Counted from the first letter of the stretch, positions 52,819 to 61,538 are shown. The stretch is 64,000 nt of DNA from Amycolatopsis sp. CA-128772 (GCF_002904295.1 NZ_PPHG01000075.1:124001-188000), one strand, 5' to 3'. Notes: generated by a model from the letters alone, not told the origin. Program-made: numbers and translations.

Positions 52819-52836
52819 GTCTGAGGAGTCCCTTCA

Positions 52837-54381
52837 CTACTCGTTGACCAGGCTGGTGCCGCCGGACATCTGGGCCAGCCGGAAGATCACGAACTCCGCC
52901 GGTTTCACCGGGGCGATGCCCACTTCGCAGATCACCTGGCCGAGGTCGATGCCCTCGGCCGGGTTGGTCTCCCGGTCGCACTTGACGAAGAAGGCTTCGT
53001 CCGGAGTGAGCCCGAACAGCGCGCCCTTGCGCCACTCCATGACCAGGAACGCGCTGATCGTGCGCCGGATCCGCGCCCACAGCGCGTCGTCGTTCGGCTC
53101 GAACACGACCCACTGCGTGCCGACGAGGATCGACTCCTCGAGGTAGTTGAACAGCCGCCGGACGTTCAGGTAGCGCCACGCCGCGTCGCTCGACAGCGTC
53201 CGCGCGCCCCAGACCCGGATGCCCTTGCCCGAGAACGACCGCACGCAGTTGATGCCGATCGGGTTGAGCAGCTCCTGCTCGGCCTTGGTCAGGTGCGTTT
53301 CGAGGGCGAGCGCGCCGCGGACGACCTCGTTGGCCGGTGCCTTGTGGACGCCGCGGGTGGCGTCGGTGCGGGCCCACACCCCGGCCATGTGGCCGCTGGG
53401 CGGGATGAACGTGTTCGTCCCGGTGGCGGGGTCGAGCACCTGGACCCAGGGGTAGTAGAGAGCCGCGTACTTCGAGTCGTAGCCGGCCACGTCCTGGCGC
53501 CAGTTGCGGACTTCCTGCGGGTTGAGCGACGGCGGCGGGTCGATGATCGCCATCCGGTTGCCCATCAGCTCGCAGTGGGCGATCATCGCCAGCTGCACGG
53601 CCTTGACGCCGTCGAGGTCGAGCAGCTCGCGCTGGTAGGCGGCCGTCAGGTCCGGGGCCGCGACCATGGTGATCTCGTCGATCGCCTCCAGGCCGCCGAA
53701 CCCGGTGCGGTCGGCGACGTCGCCGACGTAGTCGTCGGCCCCGACGCGGCGCGGGACCGGCGGCGCCTGCGGCGGCGCGGTGAGCACCGCGGCGCCCTTG
53801 TCGGGCTTGGTGACCGTCCCGCCGGAGGCGACCTCTTCGACGGTGACGAAGCTGGACTTCTCCCGCACCGCCGTGACGACGTTCTCCTTGGTGCGCTTGG
53901 TCGTCACGTTGTGCGTCTCGACGACCTTGCCGTCCTGCTTGACCAGCACGGTGAACCGGTCCTCGGCGGGGTTCTCCCCGGACGGCTCGGCGACCTCGAC
54001 GGTGATCTCGCCGGCCTGCTTGCCCTCCGGCAGTTCCTTCGCGACGAACCGGTAGCCGCCGAGGACGGCCTGGCGGGCGGAGATCTGCTTCGGTGCGGAG
54101 CCGTTGTCGTGGGCGCGCGGGCCGCCGATGCGGACGACGTAGCAGTTGGCGCCGCCGTTGAGGAAGTAGCCGTAGACCGACTGGGCCAGGTAGCAGCCTT
54201 CGAGGAAGTCGCCGAAGGTCTGGGTGTACTGACCCCAGTTCGAAACCAGCGTCGGGGTGTTGAAGGGACCGTCCGCGGCGAAGCCGACGAAGGCGGCGAC
54301 GGCGGTGCCCACGCCCTCGATCGGCCGTGCGCCCGCCTCGATCTCCTCGACGTACACCCCCGGCGTGAGATAGGTGGGCAT
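52837..54381 (-). CDS. eCIS contractile sheath protein
   Basis: A 514-residue tail sheath protein. The N-terminal linker arm PTYLTPGVYVEEIEAGARPI is the universal sheath start, followed by GVGTAVAAFVGFAADGPFN. The C-terminal third contains GIRVWGARTLSSDAAWRYLN and the closing NVRRLFNYLEESI and FRLAQMSGG. ATG at 54379-54381 follows AGGGAGGCCCGC. It is the first gene of the main eCIS operon and the major particle component. Its promoter region holds the eCIS palindrome (54501-54514). Confidence 0.96.
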   Translation of the reverse strand: MPTYLTPGVYVEEIEAGARPIEGVGTAVAAFVGFAADGPFNTPTLVSNWGQYTQTFGDFLEGCYLAQSVYGYFLNGGANCYVVRIGGPRAHDNGSAPKQISARQAVLGGYRFVAKELPEGKQAGEITVEVAEPSGENPAEDRFTVLVKQDGKVVETHNVTTKRTKENVVTAVREKSSFVTVEEVASGGTVTKPDKGAAVLTAPPQAPPVPRRVGADDYVGDVADRTGFGGLEAIDEITMVAAPDLTAAYQRELLDLDGVKAVQLAMIAHCELMGNRMAIIDPPPSLNPQEVRNWRQDVAGYDSKYAALYYPWVQVLDPATGTNTFIPPSGHMAGVWARTDATRGVHKAPANEVVRGALALETHLTKAEQELLNPIGINCVRSFSGKGIRVWGARTLSSDAAWRYLNVRRLFNYLEESILVGTQWVVFEPNDDALWARIRRTISAFLVMEWRKGALFGLTPDEAFFVKCDRETNPAEGIDLGQVICEVGIAPVKPAEFVIFRLAQMSGGTSLVNE

Positions 54382-54484
54382 GCGGGCCTCCCTTGTCGAC
54401 GCACAAGTCTTGTCTCCGGCGATGCTGCTGCCCGCGCGTTGTGCGCGGAACGACCGTGCGGCTAGGCCCGCGGGAACCGATCTC

Positions 54485-54514
54485 TGCCCGAAGAGGCAAC
54501 TGCCCGTTCGGGCA
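54485..54514. promoter_or_regulatory. eCIS palindrome, copies 2a and 2b, between the divergent sheath and cargo genes
   Basis: TGCCCGTTCGGGCA (54501-54514) and a degenerate neighbour TGCCCGAAGAGGCA (54485-54498) lie 16 bases apart in the 190-base divergent gap, 58 bases before the cargo start and ~104-120 bases before the sheath start. A single regulator dimer pair here could co-control the structural operon and its cargo. This is the only double site with equal helix-phase spacing (about 1.5 turns). Confidence 0.7.
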
Positions 54515-54571
54515 CCGCGGCCCGCCCCTGCGGTCGTTGGCAACCGGCCCGCAAGGGCCGAAAGTGAACCC

Positions 54572-57500
54572 ATGCCGACCGGGCGGGACCACGCGCCACG
54601 GGAGCCGTCCACGCAGCCGGTGCGGACGGCCCGGCCCGCGCGCCGGACGCCCCCGCCGGCGTTGCTGCGCCTGCAGGCCGCCGCGGGCAACGCGGCGGTG
54701 GCGGAACTGGTCGCGCTGCAGCGGCAGGGGTGTCCCGCTCCCCCGGTCGCGCCGCCCGGGGTGACCCCGGAAGCCGACCCGAAGTTCCGGTCGTTCAAGC
54801 AGGACGTCGGCGCCCGGGCCAAGTCGGCGAAGGCGCATCCCCCGGCCGGCGCGGAGGTCAAGCAGGCGCAGGACGCGGCGGTGGCCCCCGCCGACGACAA
54901 GGACGCGCAGGCCAAGGCGGCCCAGGCGGACAGGATGGCGGCTGCGAAGCCGGCCGGCTTCGACAAGGCCGCCTTCGTCGCGGCGGTGAACGCGGCGATC
55001 GACAAGCAGGCGCCGAAGAACCTCGACGAGGCCGACAAGTTCGCCGCGTCCGGCCAGGCCGACCAGGTCAGGACCGAGGTGCTGAGCAAGGTCACCGGCG
55101 GCAAGGACGCCTCGGCCAAGGACGTCACCGACCGGACGAAGGAAGCACCGGATCCCGGGCGGGCGGTGGAGAAGCCGGTGACGCCGGTGCCGCCGGCACC
55201 CCCGGCGCCGGCGCCGGCGCCGCCGGACCCGCGCAAGGCGACGCCGGACAAGGCCCCGCCCGAGCAGACCGACCTGCGCGCCGGCCAGTGCGAGACGCAC
55301 TCGGCGATGGCGGCGGCGGGCGTCACGGACCAGCAGCTGGCGCAGGCCAACGAGCCGGAGTTCTCCGGCGCACTGGCGGCGAAGCAGGAAGGCGAGCAGC
55401 ACACGGCGGCGGCGCCGGCCGCGGTCCGCGAGTCCGAAGCCGGCCGGCTGGCCGCCGTCACGGGCGCGGCCCAGGCGTCCGGGCAGTCGGCGATGGCGGG
55501 CATGACCGGTGCGCGGGCGGCGTCCGGCCAGAAGGGCCAGGCGACGAAGTCGGCCACGAAGGCGAAGGACGAGCAGGACCGGACGCGGATCACCGGCGAG
55601 ATCAAGGCGATCTTCGACGAGACCAAGGCGAAGGTCGAGGGCGTGCTGGGCGCGCTCGACGCCGAGGTGGCCCAGCGGTTCGAGACCGGCGAAGCGCAGG
55701 CCAAGGCGGCGTTCACGGCCGATCACCAAGCGCGGATGAAGCGCTACAAGGACGAGCGGTACGACGGGATCACCGGCGCCGCGCGCTGGGCGTACGACCT
55801 CTTCGCCGACCTGCCGGCCGAAGCGAACAACCTCTTCCTCGAGGCCAAGAAGGTCTACGAGGTCAAGATGCAGGCGGTCATCAGCGACATCGCGGACTTC
55901 GTCGGCCGGCGGCTGGGCGAGGCGAAGCAGCTGATCACGGACGGCCGTACGCGGGTGCAGCAGAAGGTGGCGTCCCAGTCGCCGGCCCTGCGCAAGATTG
56001 CGGGTGAGGCGGCGAAGGAGTTCGGCGGCCAGTTCGACGACCTGGAGAAGTCGGTCGACGAGAAGCAGGAGTCGCTGGTCGAGGACCTGGCCCAGAAGTA
56101 CAGCGAAGCACGCAACGCCGTCGACGAGGAGATCAAGGCGCTGCAGGCGGAGAACAAGGGCCTGTGGAGCAAGGCGAAGGAGGCGGTCGGCGGCGCGATC
56201 GAGACGATCCTCAAGCTGAAGGACATGCTGCTCGGCGTGCTGGCGCGGGCGGCGAACGCGGTCGAGCTGATCATCAAGAAGCCGATCGAGTTCCTCGGCA
56301 ACCTGGTCGACGCGGTCAAGACCGGCGTCATGAACTTCGGCTCGAACATCGTCCAGCACCTCAAGGACGGGCTGAAGGGCTGGCTGCTCGGCAACCTGGC
56401 GAGCGCGGGCATCGAGATCCCGGAGGCGCTGGACGCCAGGGGCATTCTGAAGATGGTCCTGTCGATCCTGGGCCTGACCTGGGCGAGCGTCCGCGCGCGG
56501 ATCCTCCGGTTCATCCCGGAGCCGGTGCTGGCCAAGCTGGAGCAGACCCTGGACGTGGTCAAGATCCTGATCACCGAGGGCGTCCCGGGCCTGTGGCGGT
56601 GGGTGGTCGCGAAGCTGGGCGATCTCAAGGAGCTGGTGCTCGGCCAGGTGAAGGACTTCGTGATCGAGAAGATCGTCAAGGCGGGCATCACCTGGATCAT
56701 CTCGATGCTGAACCCGGCGGCGGCGTTCATCAAGGCGTGCAAGGCGATCTACGACATCGTCATGTTCTTCGTGGACAAGGCGGCGCAGATCAAGGAGTTC
56801 GTGGACTCGGTACTGGACTCGGTGGAGTCCATCGCCCGCGGCGGCGCGGGCGCGGTGGCGGGCCTGATCGAGCGGACGCTGGCCAAGGCGTTGCCGATGG
56901 TGCTGGGGTTCCTGGCGAGCCTGCTGGGGCTGGGCGGGATTTCGGAGAAGATCAAGTCGATCCTGGAGAAGGTCCAGGCCCCGGTGGGCAAGGTGATCGA
57001 CTCGGTCGTGGGGTCGATCGTCAAGGCGGGGAGAAAGGTCTGGTCGAAACTCAAGGGCCAGAACAAGGAAACGAAGGGCCAGGAACCGTCGACGGGGTCG
57101 GCAAAGGTGAAGGCCGACGCCCTGCGGGATGCTGGAACCAGGCTGCACAAACTGGAAAGCATAGAAAAAGCGAAGCCGGTTCTGGACGACATTCGCCGGC
57201 AGTACCGACCGCATGGGCTCAAACGTCTCGAAATGACGGCGTCGTCGGACGCGAAGTCCGTCGAACTCACAGCGGTGGCAAGCCCGCCGGATCAACGAAG
57301 GATCCCGTTCGCCGAAGTGTTCCAAGGAGTGGATCTCGAACACCTCAAGAAGATCTTCGAGAACAAAGCCGAAGGGATGCGAGACTACGTGGTGGCAGCC
57401 CTGTCCGTCGACGGGACGATGATCGGACAGGCGCAGTACAACGACTCGGCCACCGGAACCAAGGGCGGCCGGCACGCGGAAGTCGTTGTCATCTCCCAGC

Positions 57501-57886
57501 ACTGGGAGCACGCCCTGACCGTGGTTCGAGCCGGTATCGCCCAGGGGAAACGACCGAAACTGGTCTTCGCCATCAGCGCGAGTCCCTGTCAGGCCTGCAC
57601 GGCCGTGCTGAACGAGCACATTCGCCGGGTGCGGTCAGATCCCACAATCGGCCAGAAGGCCGACTTCATCCTGGCGCCGCGCTCGACCTACGAGGGTCGG
57701 ATGCACCCCGAGAAGAAGACCACCGGCAAGGGTCTGGCGGATCTGGTTCTGCTGGACGGCGTCGAACTCGGGTGGGATATCCGTCAGCTGGCCACGAAGG
57801 AGAAGATCGGCAAGCACTGGGAACTCCCCCTCGCCGAATGGGCCCACAAGCTGTGGCAGAAGGTGCAGCTCGCCGGTAAGGCCTGA
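54572..57886 (+). CDS. Probable eCIS cargo toxin: long helical carrier with C-terminal CDA-fold deaminase domain
   Basis: A 1104-residue protein. Residues ~25-50 have the LLRLQAAAGNAAVAEL motif found near the N-terminus of many eCIS-linked proteins. Residues ~60-860 are Ala/Lys/Glu-rich and mostly helical, with a few amphipathic or hydrophobic segments (MLLGVLARAANAVELIIKKP; VMFFVDKAAQIKEF). Residues ~870-1104 form a deaminase-like domain. HAE at 968-970 (GGRHAEVVVISQHWE) and SPCQAC with Cys1006 and Cys1009 are the zinc ligands and catalytic Glu, and spacing of ~36 residues suits the fold. This toxin-deaminase superfamily edits bases, or perhaps a nucleotide; target unknown. The deaminase part is visibly lower in GC than the rest. 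ATG at 54572. No downstream immunity gene is visible. Confidence 0.82.
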   Translation: MPTGRDHAPREPSTQPVRTARPARRTPPPALLRLQAAAGNAAVAELVALQRQGCPAPPVAPPGVTPEADPKFRSFKQDVGARAKSAKAHPPAGAEVKQAQDAAVAPADDKDAQAKAAQADRMAAAKPAGFDKAAFVAAVNAAIDKQAPKNLDEADKFAASGQADQVRTEVLSKVTGGKDASAKDVTDRTKEAPDPGRAVEKPVTPVPPAPPAPAPAPPDPRKATPDKAPPEQTDLRAGQCETHSAMAAAGVTDQQLAQANEPEFSGALAAKQEGEQHTAAAPAAVRESEAGRLAAVTGAAQASGQSAMAGMTGARAASGQKGQATKSATKAKDEQDRTRITGEIKAIFDETKAKVEGVLGALDAEVAQRFETGEAQAKAAFTADHQARMKRYKDERYDGITGAARWAYDLFADLPAEANNLFLEAKKVYEVKMQAVISDIADFVGRRLGEAKQLITDGRTRVQQKVASQSPALRKIAGEAAKEFGGQFDDLEKSVDEKQESLVEDLAQKYSEARNAVDEEIKALQAENKGLWSKAKEAVGGAIETILKLKDMLLGVLARAANAVELIIKKPIEFLGNLVDAVKTGVMNFGSNIVQHLKDGLKGWLLGNLASAGIEIPEALDARGILKMVLSILGLTWASVRARILRFIPEPVLAKLEQTLDVVKILITEGVPGLWRWVVAKLGDLKELVLGQVKDFVIEKIVKAGITWIISMLNPAAAFIKACKAIYDIVMFFVDKAAQIKEFVDSVLDSVESIARGGAGAVAGLIERTLAKALPMVLGFLASLLGLGGISEKIKSILEKVQAPVGKVIDSVVGSIVKAGRKVWSKLKGQNKETKGQEPSTGSAKVKADALRDAGTRLHKLESIEKAKPVLDDIRRQYRPHGLKRLEMTASSDAKSVELTAVASPPDQRRIPFAEVFQGVDLEHLKKIFENKAEGMRDYVVAALSVDGTMIGQAQYNDSATGTKGGRHAEVVVISQHWEHALTVVRAGIAQGKRPKLVFAISASPCQACTAVLNEHIRRVRSDPTIGQKADFILAPRSTYEGRMHPEKKTTGKGLADLVLLDGVELGWDIRQLATKEKIGKHWELPLAEWAHKLWQKVQLAGKA

Positions 57887-57926
57887 CCGTCCGCACCACG
57901 AAGCCTCGGAGAGCCGGAACTCCTGA

Positions 57927-57940
57927 AGGCGTCGACGCCT
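57927..57940. terminator. Small palindrome between convergent cargo and DUF4157 genes
   Basis: AGGCGTCGACGCCT is a perfect 14-bp palindrome, extended outward by TCCT and AGGA after a 2-base mismatch. It lies 40 bases after the cargo stop and overlaps the TAG (57939-57941) of the convergent DUF4157 gene. It may act as a weak bidirectional terminator. The loop is minimal, so the evidence is modest. Confidence 0.4.
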
Positions 57941-58679
57941 AGGAGCCCTCTTCTTCGCCCTCTTCCTCGCGCTGCACGAAGGTCTGCGCCATCTTTTCCT
58001 CTTCGCCTTCTTCGGCCTCCGGAGCCTCCTCGCGCTGCACGGCCGGCTCATCCGCAGCATGCCCGCCGTCCGCACAACGCTGGACGCCCGCCGGGGCCGG
58101 AGCGGGTGCCGACATCAGGCGGTCCGCGTTCGCGACCGCCTCGCGCTCGAAGCGGTCCGAAGGATCCGACACCTTCACTCCGCCCCCGGCGTCCGTTCCG
58201 TCCACCGGGCCGCTCCGCTGCTGGACGACGTGGGTGAGCTCGTGCGCCAGCATGTGCTTGCCGCCCTCGGAGGCCGGGTCGTACTTGTCGCGCTGGAAGA
58301 CGATGTTCGACCCGACCGTGTACGCCTGCGCGTTCACCGACTTCGCCGACTCGTGCGCGGCGCCGTCCGTGTGCACGCGGACGTCGGCGAAGTCGGCGCC
58401 GAAGCGGCCCTCCATGTCCGTGCGCGTCGCCGCGTCGAGGGGCGCTCCGCCGCCCGAGCCGACGACGTCGTGGACCGGCGAGCGTTCCTCCTCGATCAGC
58501 GACCCCGTGCCCGCGTTGCCGACCGCGCGCTGCAGCCCCAGCAGGCCGGCCGGGCCGAGGACGTCGGTGCGGCCCGCCGCGGCCGCGCGGCCCAGCAGGT
58601 CCGTGTCGTCGCGCTCGGGCCGGTCGCCGCGTGGCCGCAGGCTCGGTTCGAGGTCGTTGTCGTGACTGTGCCCGCGCAT
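57939..58679 (-). CDS. DUF4157 protein (zincin-like, eCIS-associated)
   Basis: A 246-residue protein. Residues ~40-60 share the LLGLQRAVGNAGTGSLI motif with the cargo protein. The DUF4157 core spans ~75-160, with DMEGRFGADFADVRVHTDG, NAQAYTVGSNIVFQ and the HELTH zinc site (146-150). The C-terminal ~80 residues are acidic and Ala/Glu-rich. ATG at 58677-58679 follows GGAGGGAGC. DUF4157 proteins are a hallmark of eCIS loci. They may be processing metalloproteases or cargo carriers; activity here is not proven. The operator copy 3 is 88 bases upstream. Confidence 0.9.
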   Translation of the reverse strand: MRGHSHDNDLEPSLRPRGDRPERDDTDLLGRAAAAGRTDVLGPAGLLGLQRAVGNAGTGSLIEEERSPVHDVVGSGGGAPLDAATRTDMEGRFGADFADVRVHTDGAAHESAKSVNAQAYTVGSNIVFQRDKYDPASEGGKHMLAHELTHVVQQRSGPVDGTDAGGGVKVSDPSDRFEREAVANADRLMSAPAPAPAGVQRCADGGHAADEPAVQREEAPEAEEGEEEKMAQTFVQREEEGEEEGS

Positions 58680-58744
58680 GTCCGCTCCCTCCGACACCGT
58701 CCAAGCTTGCCCGGCCGGCGGCCCGCGCACCAGACTGCGGTGCG

Positions 58745-58780
58745 CGGCCGGAAGGGCAGCGAAAACCGCCCGAACGGGCA
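58745..58780 (-). promoter_or_regulatory. eCIS palindrome, copies 3a and 3b, before the DUF4157 gene
   Basis: CGCCCGAACGGGCA (58767-58780) matches the 14-bp palindrome except its first base. A weaker copy CGGCCGGAAGGGCA (58745-58758) is 22 bases closer to the gene. Distance to the DUF4157 start is 88 bases for the better copy. The better copy lies 3 bases after the stop of the AAA+ gene (58783-58785). Confidence 0.65.
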
Positions 58781-58782
58781 GC

Positions 58783-60768
58783 TCAGCCGTCGGTCACCAA
58801 CGCCAAATACGGCCCGAACTCGCGGTCCAGGCACAGCCGGCCCAGCTTGCGGTACTCGCGGGCCACCGCGCCGACCAGGTCGGTCATCGCCACCGGGCGG
58901 CCCGCCTCGGCCGCCAAATACGCGCCGGTGACCGCCGCCGACCGGATGTGGCCGCCGGCCAGTTCGAAGGCCTCGGCGAGGAACGCCAGGTCCAGGTCGG
59001 CGCTGCGCGGCATCCGGGCGCCCAGGCAGCGGTCCCACAGGCGGTGGCGCAGGTCGACGTCCGGCAGCGGGAAGTCGACGATCACGTCGAGCCGCCGGGT
59101 GAACGCCTCGTCGAGGTTCGCGCGCAGGTTCGTCGCCAGCACCGCGATGCCGTCGAACGTCTCCATCCGCTGCAGCAGGTACGCGCTCTCGATGTTGGCG
59201 TACCGGTCGTGCGCGTCGCGGACCTCGGACCGCTTGCCGAAGATCGCGTCCGCCTCGTCGAACAGCAGCACGCCGTTGACGCCGGAGGCCTCGGTGAAGA
59301 TCCGCTCGAGGTTCTTCTCCGTCTCGCCGACGTACTTGTCGACGACCGTCGCCAGGTTCACCGTGTAGAGGTCCAGCCCCAGCGACGCGGCGATCACCTC
59401 GGCCGACATCGTCTTGCCGGTCCCCGAATCCCCGGCGAACAGCCCGGTCACGCCGCGCCCGCGGCCGCCGCCCGGCCGCATCCGCCACTCGTCGAGCACC
59501 TGGTCGCGGTACCGCGCCCGGGCCGCCAGTTCGTCCAACAGGGACAGCACGCCGGCCGGGAGCACCAGGTCGGGCCAGCCGACCGCCGGCTCGATCCGCC
59601 GCGCCAGCCGTTGCAGGCCGGCCGCGTTCTGGCTCCGCGCGCCCGCCCGGAGGTGGGAGATCCGGACCAGGCCGTCGTCGGCCAGCGCGGTCACCGACGC
59701 CGCCTTCGCCGCGCGGGCGATCTGGCCGGGCCCGAGCACGAAGTGCGCGGTGGCCTCGCCCGGGTCGACGTCCGGGGCGAGCCGGCCGTCGAGGTGGCTG
59801 CGCCACAGTTCCGCGCGGTCCGCGCCGGATAACGGCACCGCGTCGAGCTGCAACGGCGGTGTCCCGCTCCAGCGCGGGTCCCAGGTACCGGTGCCGTGCA
59901 CGACCAGCGGGATCGCCGGGTGCGCGAGCTCGTCCAGCCGCGGGTCGTCGACCGGGCCGAGCACGATCCCGGCGCCGCGCAGCAGCGCCTCGCGCCGCAG
60001 CGACGCGGTCAGCTCGGGGTGGCCGGAGTCGGCCTGCCAGCGCGCCGCGTCGACCACCAGCGCCGGGAACCCGGCCGCGGCCAGCGCGCCGACGCCGAGG
60101 TCTTCCGCGCCGCCGCCGGGGTGTTCCTTCAGGTACACCAGCCCGACGCGGCCCTCGATCGCGCGGGCGAGCCGGTCGCGGCCCGGCACTTCGACGAGCT
60201 CGGTGCCCAGGCGGGCGCAGGCGGCGAGTTCGGGCGCGACCCGGTCGTCGCCCAGCAGGTGGTTGACCACCCGGTCGGGGACGCGCAGCGTGCGCGAGAG
60301 GAACGGCCGTTCGTCGTCGGCGACGGTGAGCAGGCCGCAGCTGATCAGCGGGGAGCCGGCGTCGAGCCGCGCGCGGCCGGCGGCCGAGGCCTCGGGGATG
60401 CCGCACAGGCGCAGCGCCAGCCCGGCGGTCGCGCGGCGGCGGGTCACGTCGTCGTTGAGGTAGCCGTAGAACTGCTCGAACCGGCTGTCGAGGTCGGGGG
60501 CGAGCGCGACCAGCAGCAGTTCGACGTCGACGCCGGTGAGGTCCGCGCGTTCGGCGAGCGGCCGCAGCCGGCCGTCCGGGGCGGAGTCCGCGAACGGCGC
60601 GAACGGCTCGCGGTGACCTTCCAGCAGCGCGTCGATCGTTTCGTTCGACAGGTAGAGGCCGCGGAACGGGTCGTCGGGGTTCGGGTCGGCCGCCCGCCGG
60701 ACGTCGACGGCGTCGCGGATCCGCTGTTCGAGCCGCGCCAGCCGGCCGAACAGGTACTCCAGGCTCAC
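58783..60768 (-). CDS. eCIS AAA+ ATPase
   Basis: A 661-residue protein. The N-terminal ~400 residues are a less conserved winged/helical region (LYLSNETIDALLEGHREPFA, then LLLVALAPDLDSRFEQFYGY). The AAA domain has Walker A GDSGTGKT (Lys452), Walker B VLLFDEADA near 508, sensor AVLATNLRANLDEAFTRRLD, and a C-terminal lid. GTG at 60766-60768 overlaps the DUF4255 stop (GTGA). Afp15/Pvc15-type ATPases are needed for particle assembly or cargo loading. Confidence 0.93.
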   Translation of the reverse strand: MSLEYLFGRLARLEQRIRDAVDVRRAADPNPDDPFRGLYLSNETIDALLEGHREPFAPFADSAPDGRLRPLAERADLTGVDVELLLVALAPDLDSRFEQFYGYLNDDVTRRRATAGLALRLCGIPEASAAGRARLDAGSPLISCGLLTVADDERPFLSRTLRVPDRVVNHLLGDDRVAPELAACARLGTELVEVPGRDRLARAIEGRVGLVYLKEHPGGGAEDLGVGALAAAGFPALVVDAARWQADSGHPELTASLRREALLRGAGIVLGPVDDPRLDELAHPAIPLVVHGTGTWDPRWSGTPPLQLDAVPLSGADRAELWRSHLDGRLAPDVDPGEATAHFVLGPGQIARAAKAASVTALADDGLVRISHLRAGARSQNAAGLQRLARRIEPAVGWPDLVLPAGVLSLLDELAARARYRDQVLDEWRMRPGGGRGRGVTGLFAGDSGTGKTMSAEVIAASLGLDLYTVNLATVVDKYVGETEKNLERIFTEASGVNGVLLFDEADAIFGKRSEVRDAHDRYANIESAYLLQRMETFDGIAVLATNLRANLDEAFTRRLDVIVDFPLPDVDLRHRLWDRCLGARMPRSADLDLAFLAEAFELAGGHIRSAAVTGAYLAAEAGRPVAMTDLVGAVAREYRKLGRLCLDREFGPYLALVTDG

Positions 60769-61424
60769 CGCGGGTTCCGGTGGGTCCGCGCCATGGCGAC
60801 CCGGCGCTGCCCGCCGACCACGCCGGTTTCCGACACGCGGTGCCCGACGAGTTCGCCGTCGCCGGTGTCGAGCTTGAGGCCCTCCTTCGCGGGCGGCCCG
60901 GCCGGGTAGACGCGTCCGGTGTGGACCGGCGCCGAGACGACGACGTCCAGCGACGGCTTGAGCTCCCCGCCGAGCGCGGTCCACACGTCGGCGAAGGCCC
61001 GGTCTTCGGGCGGCGGCAGCGCCACGGTCATCGGCACCGGCAGCCCGGTTTCGGCGAGCGACCCGCTGAGGACTTCGGCGGGCACGGCCTCGTAGCGCAG
61101 CAACCCGAGCAACAGGTCCGAAAGCACGCGGTGCTCGTCCTCGGGCCGCTGGGTCCACGCGGTGACGAGGTAGGAAAGCTTGACGTGCTTGGGCGGCAGG
61201 TGCCGCGCGGCCACCTCACCCCGCTGGTCGTACTCGTTGAGCAACCCCCGCGACCGCCGTCGCATGTCTTCCCGCACGTCGTAGAGGTAGACGTTGACGG
61301 TGGGAGCATTCCGCCGCGCAGCCCAGTCCTTGGTAGGCGCATCGAAGGCGACTTCGACCTCGCTGCCGCGCAGCGCTTCGTCCTTCACCAGCCGCCGCAA
61401 CGCCTCGTCGACCTCGTGGATCAC
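60765..61424 (-). CDS. DUF4255 protein, eCIS tube/sheath cap (tail terminator-like)
   Basis: A 219-residue protein with the DUF4255 signature (IHEVDEALRRLV, RNAPTVNVYLYDVREDMRRR, KLSYLVTAWTQRPEDEHRVL). It resembles Afp16/Pvc16-type cap proteins that terminate the tube and sheath at their distal end and so fix particle length. GTG at 61422-61424 is preceded by GAGGAGG. It is the first gene of the two-gene unit with the AAA+ ATPase. Operator copy 4 is 95 bases upstream. Confidence 0.88.
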   Translation of the reverse strand: MIHEVDEALRRLVKDEALRGSEVEVAFDAPTKDWAARRNAPTVNVYLYDVREDMRRRSRGLLNEYDQRGEVAARHLPPKHVKLSYLVTAWTQRPEDEHRVLSDLLLGLLRYEAVPAEVLSGSLAETGLPVPMTVALPPPEDRAFADVWTALGGELKPSLDVVVSAPVHTGRVYPAGPPAKEGLKLDTGDGELVGHRVSETGVVGGQRRVAMARTHRNPR

Positions 61425-61518
61425 CGGCGGACCTCCTCGCACTGGCGGTCCCCCCACGATGATCGGGCGACCCCGCCCCGGCCAGCCGCGCAGCGGCAAA
61501 CCTTCGGGTACCCCCGGC

Positions 61519-61532
61519 TGCCCGTATGGGCA
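61519..61532 (-). promoter_or_regulatory. eCIS palindrome, copy 4 (TGCCCGTATGGGCA)
   Basis: The 14-bp motif, with a central TAT instead of TAC, lies in the 114-base gap between the unknown gene and the DUF4255 gene, 95 bases before the DUF4255 start. Motif arms TGCCC and GGGCA are intact. Confidence 0.68.
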
Positions 61533-61538
61533 ACGCCG

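Noticed and set aside
52631..57619. Very long minus-strand open frame over the cargo gene
   Set aside because: It is a reverse-frame shadow of the cargo gene, rich in Arg/Leu/His without domains, and crosses the sheath and tube genes.
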